Source: JAXGYX01 sp040772065
GTDB lineage: Bacteria; Bacillota; Clostridia; Saccharofermentanales; Fastidiosipilaceae
Assembly (NCBI GenBank): GCA_040772065.1
Contig: JAXGYX010000001.1
Span: forward strand, 186,001-250,000
Reading direction: 5' to 3'
DNA length: 64,000 nt
Shown here: positions 50,847 through 60,580 of the stretch, one piece after another
How positions within the stretch are numbered: the stretch's first letter is position 1
How the letters are laid out: each line of letters begins with the position of its first letter
Program-made: the position numbers and the translations under genes
Notes under the pieces: generated by a model
Seen by the model: the letters and a program-made list of their open reading frames with translations, nothing else
What the model was told of the DNA's origin: nothing
Databases searched by the model: none

Positions 50847-52202
50847 ATGGGTAGATTGTTTGGCACGGATGGGGTCAGAGGGGTGGCGAACACCGAGCTT
50901 ACCGCTGAACTGGCGTATCAATTGGGTTTTTATGGAGCTGTGGTTTTAGGTGGAGACAATCAGATCAGCCCGAGGATATTGGTGGGCCAAGACTCGCGCT
51001 TGTCAGGTGATATGCTGCAGGCGGCGCTGGTGGCCGGCATCACATCGTCCGGAGCCGATGTCTATTTGGCCGGTGTCCTGCCCACACCCGGCGTGGCTTA
51101 TTTGACTCAAAGTCAGAATTTTGACGCGGGTGTCATGATCTCGGCCTCCCACAACAGCTTTGAGTTTAATGGAATTAAATTTTTCAATCGCGACGGATAT
51201 AAGCTCCCTGATGAAGTGGAAGATGAGATCGAGGCGTATATCAAGGGTGACAAGCCGTGTGACAAACCTGCGAAAACCGGCGTTGAGCTGGGGCGGGCAC
51301 ATTTGTTCAATCAAGGTCAAATGCGCTATATGCAACATTTGAAAGACAAAATGGGTTTAGACCTGAGTGGACTGAAAATCGCTTTGGATTGTGCCAACGG
51401 AGCGGCCAGTTTCATCGCTCCGGCGTTGTACCGGGAATTGGGCGCGGAACTGATTGTCATCGCCGCCGAACCGGATGGACGCAACATCAATCACGACTGC
51501 GGTTCGACTTATTTGACTAAACTACGTAAGACCGTGGTCGACGAACGATGCGACTTGGGATTCGCGTTCGACGGGGACGCCGATCGCATGCTGGCCGTCG
51601 ACAACACCGGCAAGTCGGTGGACGGCGACCAAATCATGTTGATCATCGCCAAGAATATGATGCGCCAACAGTTGCTGCCACACGACATGCTTGTCGTGAC
51701 GGTCATGAGCAATCTAGGTCTGCGTCGGGCGGCCAAGCAGCTGGGCATGGAGTTGACAGTGACAAAGGTTGGGGATCGATATGTGCTTGAAGAGATGAGA
51801 GCCAAAGGCTACGCGTTTGGCGGTGAGCAATCCGGCCATATGATCATGCTGGAGCACACCACGACCGGAGATGGAATCTTGAGTTCGCTGGCTTTGCTGC
51901 ACGCTCTGTTGAACAGTCGCTCGACCTTGAATCAGGCGGCGCAAATCATGCATGTCTACCCTCAGGTGTTGGTCCCCGCGTTTATTCCGAACGACAAGAA
52001 GAACGCGGCGATGTCCGACCCTGAAATCCTGGAGTTGATTCATAAAGTCGAAGACTCCCTGGGCGAGGACGGGCGCGTGCTCGTTCGTCCTTCCGGCACG
52101 GAACCGCAGATCCGCGTCATGATCGAGGGGGATGATTCGAAACAAATTAAGGCGCTGGCGAATGAGATCGCCAATGCGATTGTATCCAAATACACGGACT
52201 GA
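50847..52202 (+). CDS. glmM: Phosphoglucosamine mutase
   Basis: Interconverts glucosamine-6-phosphate and glucosamine-1-phosphate for peptidoglycan precursors. 451 aa, with the phosphoserine loop ISASHNSFEFNGIKFF (Ser101), metal site FAFDGDADRMLAVD, the sugar loop GGEQSGHM and the phosphate loop RPSGTEPQIRVMIEG. AAGGAG precedes the ATG. In related bacteria GlmM binds and inhibits CdaA, consistent with its position here. Confidence 0.95.
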   Translation: MGRLFGTDGVRGVANTELTAELAYQLGFYGAVVLGGDNQISPRILVGQDSRLSGDMLQAALVAGITSSGADVYLAGVLPTPGVAYLTQSQNFDAGVMISASHNSFEFNGIKFFNRDGYKLPDEVEDEIEAYIKGDKPCDKPAKTGVELGRAHLFNQGQMRYMQHLKDKMGLDLSGLKIALDCANGAASFIAPALYRELGAELIVIAAEPDGRNINHDCGSTYLTKLRKTVVDERCDLGFAFDGDADRMLAVDNTGKSVDGDQIMLIIAKNMMRQQLLPHDMLVVTVMSNLGLRRAAKQLGMELTVTKVGDRYVLEEMRAKGYAFGGEQSGHMIMLEHTTTGDGILSSLALLHALLNSRSTLNQAAQIMHVYPQVLVPAFIPNDKKNAAMSDPEILELIHKVEDSLGEDGRVLVRPSGTEPQIRVMIEGDDSKQIKALANEIANAIVSKYTD

Positions 52203-52205
52203 CGG

Positions 52206-53417
52206 GTGCGGGAAATGAATCTGACAAAGTTGAGAAATATTCTAATAGCGCTTGTCGCTGTGCTGATCGCGGCCACCGGTTTTCTACTCTATAAAAACGG
52301 GTTGCCCGAGTTAAATTTGGGGACGAAACGAACCGGGGACGCACAGACTGTCGGTCCGGCGGGCGAACAAACCAACGCGGAAGGATCCACACTGATTTCC
52401 GCTGCCGAGGAACAGTTGATTCTGCAAAACCAGGAGGCGGATTTGCTGAAAAACCGGGAAAATCTGCGTCGCTGGCCCACTGATCCTGTGGTCGCCGACG
52501 ATTTCTCGGGTGACGCGCCAAAATTGGCGGAATTTAAAGGTCGTGAATCCGGGGCGACGGCTTTGAGCGGGGCGGTCGTGTTTTTAGATTATGGACATGG
52601 CGGGCCGGACGCGGGAACCGTTTATCCGACAAAGGCGCCACATGACGTTCTGGAAAAAAATCTCAATCTTGAGATCGGCAAACGACTAAAAGAAAAATTG
52701 GAGGCGATGGGAGCGGATGTTGTGGAACTGCGCACCGAAGATGAATGGCTTTCGATCTATGCGCGTTCCGCTTTGATTGGCGAGTACCTTGTGCGGGACG
52801 CCCTGTCACGCCTGGATTCTCAGGGGGCTTCGCCGGTCGTGGATTTGTTGAATTCTTACCAGAATCATTTTGATGTGATCCACGATTTGAATCGTGACAG
52901 TGGCGGAGGTGATTTTCTGGGTGGTACCGGACAAAGCCAGCAGGTTCGCTTTCTATATGATTTGGAGAAACAATATGAAAACTGTATTTTAGTTTCGCTT
53001 CATTGCAATTATTCCGAGCAAACCACCGAAGCCGGAGGGATTCAGTTGTATTATCTTGACAACCAATCCGCTTTTAATACCGCGGATTCGAAAATCGGCA
53101 GAGATTACATCGACAATCCTGATAACAAGATGTTTCCGATCTATCAAAACTACGATGACATTGGACGTCTGCGCCTGGCCAATCTCATTTATGACACGAT
53201 AGTTGGGGAGATTCCTGAGTTGACCACAAGGAACGCGGGCTCGATTTTGCCATATAACTTCGCCGTGTTGCGGTGTTCCGGAATCAACTCCGTCCTGGTT
53301 GAGATGGGCTTTCTCAGCAACGGCGCAGATCGCGAACTGCTGTCCTCCGAAGACGGTCAGGAACGCCTATCGGACGCTCTGGCGGACAGTGTCTATCGCT
53401 ATTATTGTGAGGAATGA
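52206..53417 (+). CDS. N-acetylmuramoyl-L-alanine amidase (Amidase_3), membrane-anchored
   Basis: A 403-residue cell-wall hydrolase: an N-terminal membrane anchor (residues about 11-27), a low-complexity linker to about 118, and a zinc amidase domain. Zinc ligands and catalytic residues are seen in FLDYGHGGPDAG (His), DVLEKNLNLEI (Glu), LVSLHCNYSE (His) and SVLVEMGFLSN (Glu). A long insertion (about residues 195-250) precedes the third motif. It starts 3 bases after glmM; GTG 52206 and ATG 52215 are both possible and neither has a good ribosome binding site, suggesting translational coupling. Confidence 0.88.
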   Translation: MREMNLTKLRNILIALVAVLIAATGFLLYKNGLPELNLGTKRTGDAQTVGPAGEQTNAEGSTLISAAEEQLILQNQEADLLKNRENLRRWPTDPVVADDFSGDAPKLAEFKGRESGATALSGAVVFLDYGHGGPDAGTVYPTKAPHDVLEKNLNLEIGKRLKEKLEAMGADVVELRTEDEWLSIYARSALIGEYLVRDALSRLDSQGASPVVDLLNSYQNHFDVIHDLNRDSGGGDFLGGTGQSQQVRFLYDLEKQYENCILVSLHCNYSEQTTEAGGIQLYYLDNQSAFNTADSKIGRDYIDNPDNKMFPIYQNYDDIGRLRLANLIYDTIVGEIPELTTRNAGSILPYNFAVLRCSGINSVLVEMGFLSNGADRELLSSEDGQERLSDALADSVYRYYCEE

Positions 53418-53423
53418 AATGTT

Positions 53424-54473
53424 ATGAATGGTGATATTACCTTGCCGCGGCAAATCCGCGACATCCTTTCCTTCTGCCTGAACCCCTCCCTTGATATTGG
53501 GCTGCTCATTACCGATCTGAAACTTGGACGAACCAATCGATATGAATCGTTGCGCACCGACGCGGGCGGCAAGGGCTTGAACGTCGCACGCCTGCTATGT
53601 GGACATAAGTTTGACTGCGCGGTTTTCATGCCGATTCCGGAGCATTGCCACGATCTATACTCTTATCTGGAACGGGAACAATGCAGCGCGTTGACCTTTG
53701 AGGTCCCGGGTGAGCTGAGAATCAATATCAAGATCAACGAGCATCTCGAAAGCGGTGAATTTCAATCGACCGGAATCAACGGCACCGGCGAGCATATCGG
53801 CGCTTCGGTCGCCAATGATCTGTTTCTCATGGCGTTGACGGCGGCGTCGGGCTACGGCGTGGTCGTTCAGTCCGGCAGCTTGTTGCCGGGAATACCGGAG
53901 AACATATACGAGAAGATCAGTGAGGAAATCTATCAGGCGCAAGGCATCAATGTGTTGGATTCGTCCGGCGAGCCAATGTTGAGCGGGCTTCGCGGACATG
54001 TGGATATCTATAAACCAAATCTGGATGAATTTCGCCAACTGACCCGTGCGCCCTGCGACAACAGAGAGTGGATTGCCAAGACCGCCGCAGAATTTTGCCG
54101 CAATTCTAAGGTGTCGCTGATCGTGGTTTCGCTTGGAGCGGAGGGCGCAATTTTGACGAACGGGCAGACGGTCCACAGTGCGCGCATACCCGACTTCGAA
54201 CCGGCCGGATACACCGGATCATCGTCAATTCTGAGTTTGACCGGAGCGGGGGACGCGATGACCGCCATGCTCGCGGCGGTGGCTTCCGCGACACCGCTCG
54301 AACAGTCCTTTGACACCTATTTGCGCACGGTCGATCCGCTTTGGCTGACCCGGTTGGTGATGAGCGCGGCACAGGCCGCGATTCGCACGCCCGGCACGAA
54401 GATGCCGACATGGGAGCAGATCACTGAATGGATTCCCACAATCGAGGTGGAAGAGCTTTCGATCGATTTCTGA
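53424..54473 (+). CDS. PfkB-family sugar kinase, 1-phosphofructokinase-like
   Basis: A 349-residue ribokinase-fold kinase. N-terminal LNPSLDIGLLITDLKLGRTNR and DAGGKGLNVARLL, a lid strand, and the C-terminal active-site box LTGAGDAMTAML with the catalytic Asp. The NPxxD-type start resembles 1-phosphofructokinase and tagatose-6-phosphate kinase. No fructose PTS gene is near, so the substrate is open. It starts 7 bases after the amidase gene and ends at a bidirectional terminator. Confidence 0.82.
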   Translation: MNGDITLPRQIRDILSFCLNPSLDIGLLITDLKLGRTNRYESLRTDAGGKGLNVARLLCGHKFDCAVFMPIPEHCHDLYSYLEREQCSALTFEVPGELRINIKINEHLESGEFQSTGINGTGEHIGASVANDLFLMALTAASGYGVVVQSGSLLPGIPENIYEKISEEIYQAQGINVLDSSGEPMLSGLRGHVDIYKPNLDEFRQLTRAPCDNREWIAKTAAEFCRNSKVSLIVVSLGAEGAILTNGQTVHSARIPDFEPAGYTGSSSILSLTGAGDAMTAMLAAVASATPLEQSFDTYLRTVDPLWLTRLVMSAAQAAIRTPGTKMPTWEQITEWIPTIEVEELSIDF

Positions 54474-54550
54474 CATCTCGAATACCTCATGCTCAAACTT
54501 TCCCATCTCCCGGTGATCCGAAAATCACGATGTCCGCTGATCCTGCAAAT

Positions 54551-54593
54551 AAAAACAATGCCGTGAAGCTAAATCACGGCATTGTCTCTTTTA
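54551..54593. terminator. Bidirectional terminator between pfkB-like gene and enolase
   Basis: A perfect 12-bp stem (54555-54566 with 54574-54585), 7-base loop, CTCTTTT on the plus side and TTTTT on the minus side. It serves the two convergent genes. Confidence 0.92.
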
Positions 54594-54634
54594 TACGATT
54601 GAATTCATTTAACGGATTGGTAAGTTCCGCTCAC

Positions 54635-55945
54635 TCAAACATTAAACGCCTTGCGGCCCGGATAAATGGCTTTGTCACCCAATTCTTCCTCAATACGCAA
54701 CAACTGATTGTATTTCGCCACGCGGTCGGAACGTGAAGGCGCGCCGGTTTTGATCTGACCTGAGTTTGTCGCCACCACGATGTCCGCGATGGTGACGTCT
54801 TCGGTCTCGCCCGAGCGGTGGGACACCACCGAAGTGTATCCGGCTTTGGCGGCCATGGCCATCGCTTCCAACGTCTCGGTCAAGGTGCCGATCTGGTTGA
54901 CTTTGATCAAAATGGAATTCGCGGTATTGTTGCTGATTCCCTTCTCCAAGCGGACGGAATTTGTCACAAACAGGTCATCGCCGACCAGCTGGACTTTGTC
55001 ACCGATCTTGTCGGTCAGTTTTTTCCACGCGTCCCAGTCTTCCTCGGCCAGGCCGTCCTCGATAGAGATAATCGGATATTTTTCGACCAGCTGCTCATAG
55101 AAAGCGACCATTTCATCGGCCGTTTTGTATTCGCCGGTCTTCCAGAAGTAATAGCTGCCATCGGTCTTGCCGGCGACTTTCGCTTCCTCGTAGAGTTCGG
55201 TGGAGGCGGGGTCCATGGCGATCATGAAGTCCTCGCCCGGTTTGAATCCGGCTTCTTTAATCGCCTCGACCAGGAAATCCAATGCCTCTTCCTCGCCGTT
55301 CTTAAAGCTCGGGGCGAAACCGCCCTCATCTCCAACTGCGGTGGAATAACCTTCTTTTTTCAGCAGCTTGCGCAATGTGTGGAACACGTCCGCGCATTCT
55401 TGTAATGCCTGCCTAAAAGATGTCGCGCTGACCGGCATGATCATGAATTCCTGAAAACTCAGTGAGCTGTCGGCGTGTTTTCCACCATTCAGCACATTCA
55501 TCATCGGAACCGGCAGTGTGCGCGCCTGCACCCCGCCAATGTAGTTGAACAGACTCATTCCGTGACACTGTGCCGCCGCTTTGGCCGCCGCCAAAGACAC
55601 GCCCAAGATCGCGTTCGCGCCAAAGTTCGCTTTGTTATCCGTGCCATCCATGCGGATCATTTCCATGTCCAGACCGTACTGATCACAGACGTCCATGCCA
55701 ACCAGGGCCGGAGCGATCTTCTCATTCACATTGGCGACCGCTTTGGTGACGCCTTTGCCACCGTAACGGGATTTGTCACCGTCGCGCAATTCGACCGCCT
55801 CAAACGCGCCGGTCGAAGCGCCGGACGGAACCGCCGCGCGTCCCAGTGTGCCACCTTCGGTGATGACATCGACTTCGACGGTCGGGTTGCCGCGCGAATC
55901 CATGATTTCACGAGCTTTGATTTTGGCAATCTTACAAAAACACAT
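54635..55945 (-). CDS. eno: Enolase
   Basis: Converts 2-phosphoglycerate to phosphoenolpyruvate. 436 aa with AREIMDSRGNPTVEVDV, VPMMNVLNGGKHADSSLSFQEFMI, YPIISIEDGLAEEDWDAWKKLT, LVGDDLFVTN and the signature ILIKVNQIGTLTETLEA with SHRSGETED. AGGAGG lies 9 bases before the ATG. The 250 bases upstream (55946-56196) contain TATAAT-like boxes on both strands but no convincing -35 or riboswitch. Confidence 0.96.
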   Translation of the reverse strand: MCFCKIAKIKAREIMDSRGNPTVEVDVITEGGTLGRAAVPSGASTGAFEAVELRDGDKSRYGGKGVTKAVANVNEKIAPALVGMDVCDQYGLDMEMIRMDGTDNKANFGANAILGVSLAAAKAAAQCHGMSLFNYIGGVQARTLPVPMMNVLNGGKHADSSLSFQEFMIMPVSATSFRQALQECADVFHTLRKLLKKEGYSTAVGDEGGFAPSFKNGEEEALDFLVEAIKEAGFKPGEDFMIAMDPASTELYEEAKVAGKTDGSYYFWKTGEYKTADEMVAFYEQLVEKYPIISIEDGLAEEDWDAWKKLTDKIGDKVQLVGDDLFVTNSVRLEKGISNNTANSILIKVNQIGTLTETLEAMAMAAKAGYTSVVSHRSGETEDVTIADIVVATNSGQIKTGAPSRSDRVAKYNQLLRIEEELGDKAIYPGRKAFNV

Positions 55946-56196
55946 ACGATTTACCTCCTAATATCCGTTTGTTATCGTAGTTAATTGTCGCCATCACGAA
56001 AAAACCGTCTCAGATGCGATTATCGACTGTGACACACAAGTAACTAATCACTTCAATCTGCGAACTCGATTTGTTCACACTTTGCCATTATAATCTAAGC
56101 CGAAGATTTAATCATCTCTCAGTGATATAATAGTTAGAAAAATTATTTTGGCTCGATCGGCAGCCGCCGGTCCGCTCTTACTTTGTTGGAGGATAT

Positions 56197-57192
56197 ATGG
56201 CGAAGCATCCTGAAATGCAATATTATTCCGTCAGCGAGATTGAAAGTCGTCTCGGTTCGGTGCGGATGGATGAATTTGTCCGTAGCAGCGAGGAGGACTT
56301 TTTGCAAAAAATGTCGGATATCGCGGCGGCGGTCGCCTGGAGTGACAAAGTGAAGGTGATTTTCATCTCAGGTCCGACATCTTCCGGCAAGACCACCTCG
56401 ACCAACCGGTTGGCGGGCGCGTTGGGCCTGCGTGGCAAGCACGCGGTCAAACTTTCGTTGGATGACTATTATATTGATTTTGAAAAACCCAAGGTCGTCA
56501 ACGGCTGGTACGATTTCGAAAATCCGGAAACACTGGACCTGGACATGATTCGCGATGACATCGAACGTCTGTTGGATGGAGGAACGGTGAATCCGCCACA
56601 TTTTAACTTTAAAGAGCGTCGCCGGGAATGGCATGGGACGAATGAGCTATCGCTTAAGAATGACGATGTGCTGCTTGTCGAAGGACTGCACGGTCTGTCC
56701 TCCCATGTGGCGGGGCATTTGGATCCTGACCTCTGGTATGGGATCATGTTGCGCCCCTGGGCGACGATCGCGACCGATCGCACCTTGCTGACAGCCAGAG
56801 ACATCCGCATGATGCGCAGAATTTCACGCGACGCCCATAGTCGCAATACCTCGGCGCTCGCCACGATTGATTATTGGCCGATGCTTGATCAGACAGAAGA
56901 CCGGTTTTTCCCTGAATACACCGAACGCGCGGATGTCTTTATCAACACCTGTGTCGCCTACGAGTTTTGCATCATCCCACATTTGGCGGCGGAACAAATT
57001 GAAAAAGATCTGGAACTGCTGGAGCGAGCTGAGCTGCCTCCCTCTTTGTATGTTGAGCCACCGCTGGAGTATGTTGATTTGGAGGCGGCACTTGAACAGG
57101 CGAACCATTTGTTGCGGGCGAGCAAAAAACTGCCCTACGTGACAAAGCGCCAAGTTCCAAGGATGTCGATTTTAAACGAATTTATCAATTGA
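56197..57192 (+). CDS. Uridine kinase / phosphoribulokinase-family protein
   Basis: A 331-residue kinase with P-loop FISGPTSSGKTTSTNRLAGAL (about residues 52-72), the substrate motif KLSLDDYYIDFEKP, LLVEGLHGLSS and RMMRRISRDAHSRN. The order matches the uridine kinase / phosphoribulokinase family. The first 45 residues are an extra N-terminal segment, shorter than the TGS-type extension of some nucleoside kinases. GGAGG precedes the ATG. Nucleoside phosphorylation is probable; the substrate is not certain. Confidence 0.82.
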   Translation: MAKHPEMQYYSVSEIESRLGSVRMDEFVRSSEEDFLQKMSDIAAAVAWSDKVKVIFISGPTSSGKTTSTNRLAGALGLRGKHAVKLSLDDYYIDFEKPKVVNGWYDFENPETLDLDMIRDDIERLLDGGTVNPPHFNFKERRREWHGTNELSLKNDDVLLVEGLHGLSSHVAGHLDPDLWYGIMLRPWATIATDRTLLTARDIRMMRRISRDAHSRNTSALATIDYWPMLDQTEDRFFPEYTERADVFINTCVAYEFCIIPHLAAEQIEKDLELLERAELPPSLYVEPPLEYVDLEAALEQANHLLRASKKLPYVTKRQVPRMSILNEFIN

Positions 57193-57301
57193 TGAACTTT
57201 CCATGATGAAATCCGGGTGACAGGTCGACAGCGGTCGTAGCTTTTTAATTAGACCGTGAATGACAATCCCGATTGGAATAGATATTGTGTGAGGAAGTAG
57301 T

Positions 57302-58222
57302 ATGCCTATTAAAATTCAGGACGGGTTGCCCGCCGCGAGAATCCTCGAGCGGGAACATGTTTTTTTTATGACGGAGACCCGAGCGTATGAACAGGATATT
57401 CGTCCGCTCCATATATTAATTGTGAATTTGATGCCGACAAAGACGGTCACGGAGACACAATTTTTTCGCTTGCTCGGCAACACGCCTCTGCAGGTGGAGC
57501 CTTATCTGCTCTACACAGCCTCCTATACGCCGAAACACATCTCTCAAAAACATTTGGCGTCCTATTACAACACGTTTAAAGAGATTCAACATCTGTATTT
57601 TGATGGCATGATCATCACGGGAGCTCCGGTTGAGCTCATGGAATTTGAGGATGTGGCTTATTGGGATGAACTGTGTGAGATTATGGAGTGGAGCAAAACC
57701 CATGTCTATTCAAGCATGCACGTCTGCTGGGGCGCGCAGGCAGGCTTGTATTATCACTATGGCGTCCCTAAATATGGGCTGGATGAAAAAATGTTTGGCG
57801 TGTTTCCGCATTTCATAAGCTGGGATCACCCTGTGAAACTGTTTCGCGGGTTTGATGACATTTTTTACGTGCCTCATTCGCGACATACAGAAATACGACC
57901 TTCCGACATTTTGGCGCGACAGGAATTAAGATTGCTTTCCATCTCCGAAGATTCCGGCGTGTTTGCCGTGTCCGATCATGAAGGAAGGCAGATCTTCGTG
58001 ACCGGCCATGTGGAATACGATCCACTGACGTTGGATTCCGAGTATCGCCGCGACGTGGACAAAGGTTTGCCGATTAAGATCCCGCATAATTATTATCCGG
58101 ACAATGACCCGACGAAACAGCCGGTCATGAGGTGGCGCAGCAGCGCGCATCTGCTGTTCGCCAATTGGCTGAACTACTACGTCTACCAAGAAACGCCATA
58201 CGATATCAGCACGATTCGTTGA
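57302..58222 (+). CDS. metA: Homoserine O-acyltransferase MetA (probably acetyl-CoA-dependent)
   Basis: First committed enzyme of methionine synthesis, 306 aa. The acyl-enzyme cysteine is Cys142 in MHVCWGAQAGLYYHYG; FVTGHVEYD carries the catalytic His and Glu region. Residue 111 is Glu (APVELMEFEDV); work on the Bacillus enzyme showed that Glu at this place favours acetyl-CoA and Gly succinyl-CoA, so homoserine O-acetyltransferase activity is expected. No SAM riboswitch or T-box is visible in the 109-base upstream gap. Its end overlaps the convergent Maf gene by 17 bases. Confidence 0.92.
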   Translation: MPIKIQDGLPAARILEREHVFFMTETRAYEQDIRPLHILIVNLMPTKTVTETQFFRLLGNTPLQVEPYLLYTASYTPKHISQKHLASYYNTFKEIQHLYFDGMIITGAPVELMEFEDVAYWDELCEIMEWSKTHVYSSMHVCWGAQAGLYYHYGVPKYGLDEKMFGVFPHFISWDHPVKLFRGFDDIFYVPHSRHTEIRPSDILARQELRLLSISEDSGVFAVSDHEGRQIFVTGHVEYDPLTLDSEYRRDVDKGLPIKIPHNYYPDNDPTKQPVMRWRSSAHLLFANWLNYYVYQETPYDISTIR

Positions 58223-58913
58223 ACGGAGGGGCATCGAGCAGTTTGATCAGGCGGCGGTAGACTTCGGCGATCGGAAACCCCATGACGGTGTAGAAGTCTC
58301 CCCTGATACTGTCTATCAACAGCGCACCTTCATCTTGAATGCCATAGCCGCCGGCCTTGTCAAAGGGCGAACCGCCCGCGACATATTTTTTAATCAAATT
58401 TTCCTGTATTTGATCCAATATGCGAAATCTCACCCGCGCGTGGCCGACAAACGAGTCAGCCGGGGAGTGGGCGAGCTCGGGCAGGTCAGGGTGTGAGGCC
58501 AAGAATGCTACCGCGGTGAAGACCGAGTGCTCGTGTCCGCAGAGGTCGCTGAGCATGGTGTTCGCCTCGTCGGCGTCGGTGGGCTTGCCTAATATCATTT
58601 CACGGTGGTGGACAACTGTGTCGGATCCGATATAGATACATGGTTGCTCCGGTTGTTCAATCTGGCGCACAGCCTCCGCCTTGGCTGTCGCCAGAGCGAG
58701 CGACAAAGAAGCGGCTGTGGCCGGGCTGACCTTGCCATCATCGTCGCCCATGACGGCCTTGGCGATCGCCCGTTCATCGGTCGCTGAAACCGCCGTGCGA
58801 AATGGCAGGCCGCAAAGCTTCATCAAATCGTTGCGCCGCGGTGACGCGCTGCAGAGCACCAACTCAATCCGCACGCGTTGGGTGGAAAAGCCATTGATAT
58901 AATTGTGTTCCAT
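58206..58913 (-). CDS. maf: Maf-family nucleotide pyrophosphatase
   Basis: Hydrolyses non-canonical or excess nucleoside triphosphates (house-cleaning). 235 aa with the signature LCSASPRRNDLMKLCG, YIGSDTVVHHREMILGKPTDADEANTML and the C-terminal DKAGGYGIQDEGALLIDSIRGDFYTVMGFP. I start at ATG 58913; no ribosome binding site is visible and the promoter region is shared with the divergent nnr gene, so it may be nearly leaderless. The N-terminal 15 residues before the core are atypical. Confidence 0.9.
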   Translation of the reverse strand: MEHNYINGFSTQRVRIELVLCSASPRRNDLMKLCGLPFRTAVSATDERAIAKAVMGDDDGKVSPATAASLSLALATAKAEAVRQIEQPEQPCIYIGSDTVVHHREMILGKPTDADEANTMLSDLCGHEHSVFTAVAFLASHPDLPELAHSPADSFVGHARVRFRILDQIQENLIKKYVAGGSPFDKAGGYGIQDEGALLIDSIRGDFYTVMGFPIAEVYRRLIKLLDAPPFNESC

Positions 58914-58954
58914 AAAGGCTATAATATCTATAAAACATGTGGGAGGCCAGTTCA

Positions 58955-60580
58955 ATGCGGACAATGGGAAGAGATCAACAAAGAAAACTGGACCAACAAT
59001 TCGCGAAAATCGCCGGTGTGCCGACTTTGCTGCTTATGGAACGGGCGGCGCTGGAGACCATGACGGTTTGTCAGGAAATATTGGCCGAGCGAGGCGATCT
59101 GCCGATCGCGGTTGTCGTCGGGCGGGGCAATAACGGGGGAGATGGGTATGCGTTGGCCAGGATGCTGACCGCGGCGGGGCGCCGGGTGACCGTCTATGAG
59201 ACGGAGGCAGCGGCTTTGTCACATGAATCGGACGGTGACAGTGACAGTGGGATCAACCGCCGGGCGGTGCTTAATCTGTCCATTCCCGTATTTCCGATCG
59301 GCGAATTCGACGTCTCCAACCGTATGGTGGTGGACTGTGTGTTCGGCACAGGGTTTACCGTCCGTCGGGCGCTTGACGATGATTTGATCGCTTTGTTCGC
59401 GAAGATCAACGCTGCGCGAACAACCTATGACGCGCCGGTGGTGTCGGTCGATTTGCCGTCCGGAGTGGACGCCGATTCCGGTTTGGTGGCGGATGGCGCA
59501 GTACGGGCGACCCACACCGTCACATTTGTTGCGCCAAAACCCGGAATCCTTAGCCACCCGGGCAGAAACTACGCAGGTAAGATCATTGTGCGCGGCTTGG
59601 GCATACCCGAATCATTTATTGAATCTGTTTTTAAAGAAATGGGTGGACGCAACGTTCAGGCCATCACCGAGGCTGATCTGCGACATTGGCGACCGGAACG
59701 ACCGGCCGATGGGCACAAGGGCACGTTTGGCCGCGCATTGATTCTGGCCGGCAGTGAAGGGATGATCGGAGCGGGCGCGATGGCGACCGATGGCTGCCTG
59801 CGCAGCGGGGCGGGACTCGTGACCTGGGCGCTCCCGGAGAATGTGTACGCCATCGGCGCGCCCACCTGTCCACAGGCATTGGTGCGCCCCTTGTCAAACG
59901 ATTTCAGCAGCCGCATTCTTGCTTGCAAAGAACTGATCGCCGAGGCTCGGGCGGTGCTGGTCGGCCCGGGTAGTGGTACGGGAAAGCTGATGATTCACAC
60001 CTTGGAGCAGGCGATCCGCAACGCGCCCCGCTTGGTCATCGACGCCGATGGGTTGAACTGCCTGGCGGAGAGCGCCGCATTGCGGGCGGAGGTTGGCGCC
60101 CGTATAGCCAGGCACATGGAGCCTGCTGTCCTGACTCCACATCCGGGGGAGTTCGCGCGTCTGTTTCCTGCCGCCGCCGATTTCCCACAGGGACGCGCCG
60201 CCGCCGCGGAATTGTTGGCTGAACAGCTGAATTCCGTGATTGTTCTTAAAGGGATGGCCACGGTGGTGGCCATGCCGCCCAGCCTTCAAACGGCGGATCG
60301 GATCTGGATCAACACCAGCGGCAATTCGGGTCTGGCAAAAGGAGGATCGGGTGATGTGTTGGCCGGACTGATGACCGGATTACTGGCGCAAAACCTGCCT
60401 TTGGGTGTCGCGGTGTGTGGCGCGGTTTACCTACATGGGCGAGCCGGAGATCTTCTGAGGGATCGCACTGGCGAGCGTGCGATGCGGCCGGTGGATCTGC
60501 CCGGTGTGTTCGCCGAGGTGTTCACCGAATGCGGGTGGGAGCCTGAACGAGAGCTTAGAGAGTGTGGGTTCGATGAATAA
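58955..60580 (+). CDS. nnrD: Bifunctional NAD(P)HX epimerase / ADP-dependent dehydratase
   Basis: Repairs hydrated NADH and NADPH. The N-terminal YjeF_N epimerase domain (residues about 1-225, VVGRGNNGGDGYALARML and VDLPSGVDADSG) is fused to a C-terminal ribokinase-like dehydratase (about 240-540, GTFGRALILAGSEGMIGAGAMA, VLTPHPGEFARL and SGNSGLAKGGSGDVLAGLMTG). 541 aa. ATG 58955 lies 8 bases after GGGAGG. The alr gene overlaps its end by 8 bases, a pairing often seen in Bacillota. Confidence 0.93.
   Translation: MRTMGRDQQRKLDQQFAKIAGVPTLLLMERAALETMTVCQEILAERGDLPIAVVVGRGNNGGDGYALARMLTAAGRRVTVYETEAAALSHESDGDSDSGINRRAVLNLSIPVFPIGEFDVSNRMVVDCVFGTGFTVRRALDDDLIALFAKINAARTTYDAPVVSVDLPSGVDADSGLVADGAVRATHTVTFVAPKPGILSHPGRNYAGKIIVRGLGIPESFIESVFKEMGGRNVQAITEADLRHWRPERPADGHKGTFGRALILAGSEGMIGAGAMATDGCLRSGAGLVTWALPENVYAIGAPTCPQALVRPLSNDFSSRILACKELIAEARAVLVGPGSGTGKLMIHTLEQAIRNAPRLVIDADGLNCLAESAALRAEVGARIARHMEPAVLTPHPGEFARLFPAAADFPQGRAAAAELLAEQLNSVIVLKGMATVVAMPPSLQTADRIWINTSGNSGLAKGGSGDVLAGLMTGLLAQNLPLGVAVCGAVYLHGRAGDLLRDRTGERAMRPVDLPGVFAEVFTECGWEPERELRECGFDE

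Noticed and set aside
57193..57301. SAM riboswitch or T-box upstream of metA
   Set aside because: No AGAGGGAC-type SAM core, T-box sequence (TGGNACCGCG) or terminator is visible in the 109-base gap.
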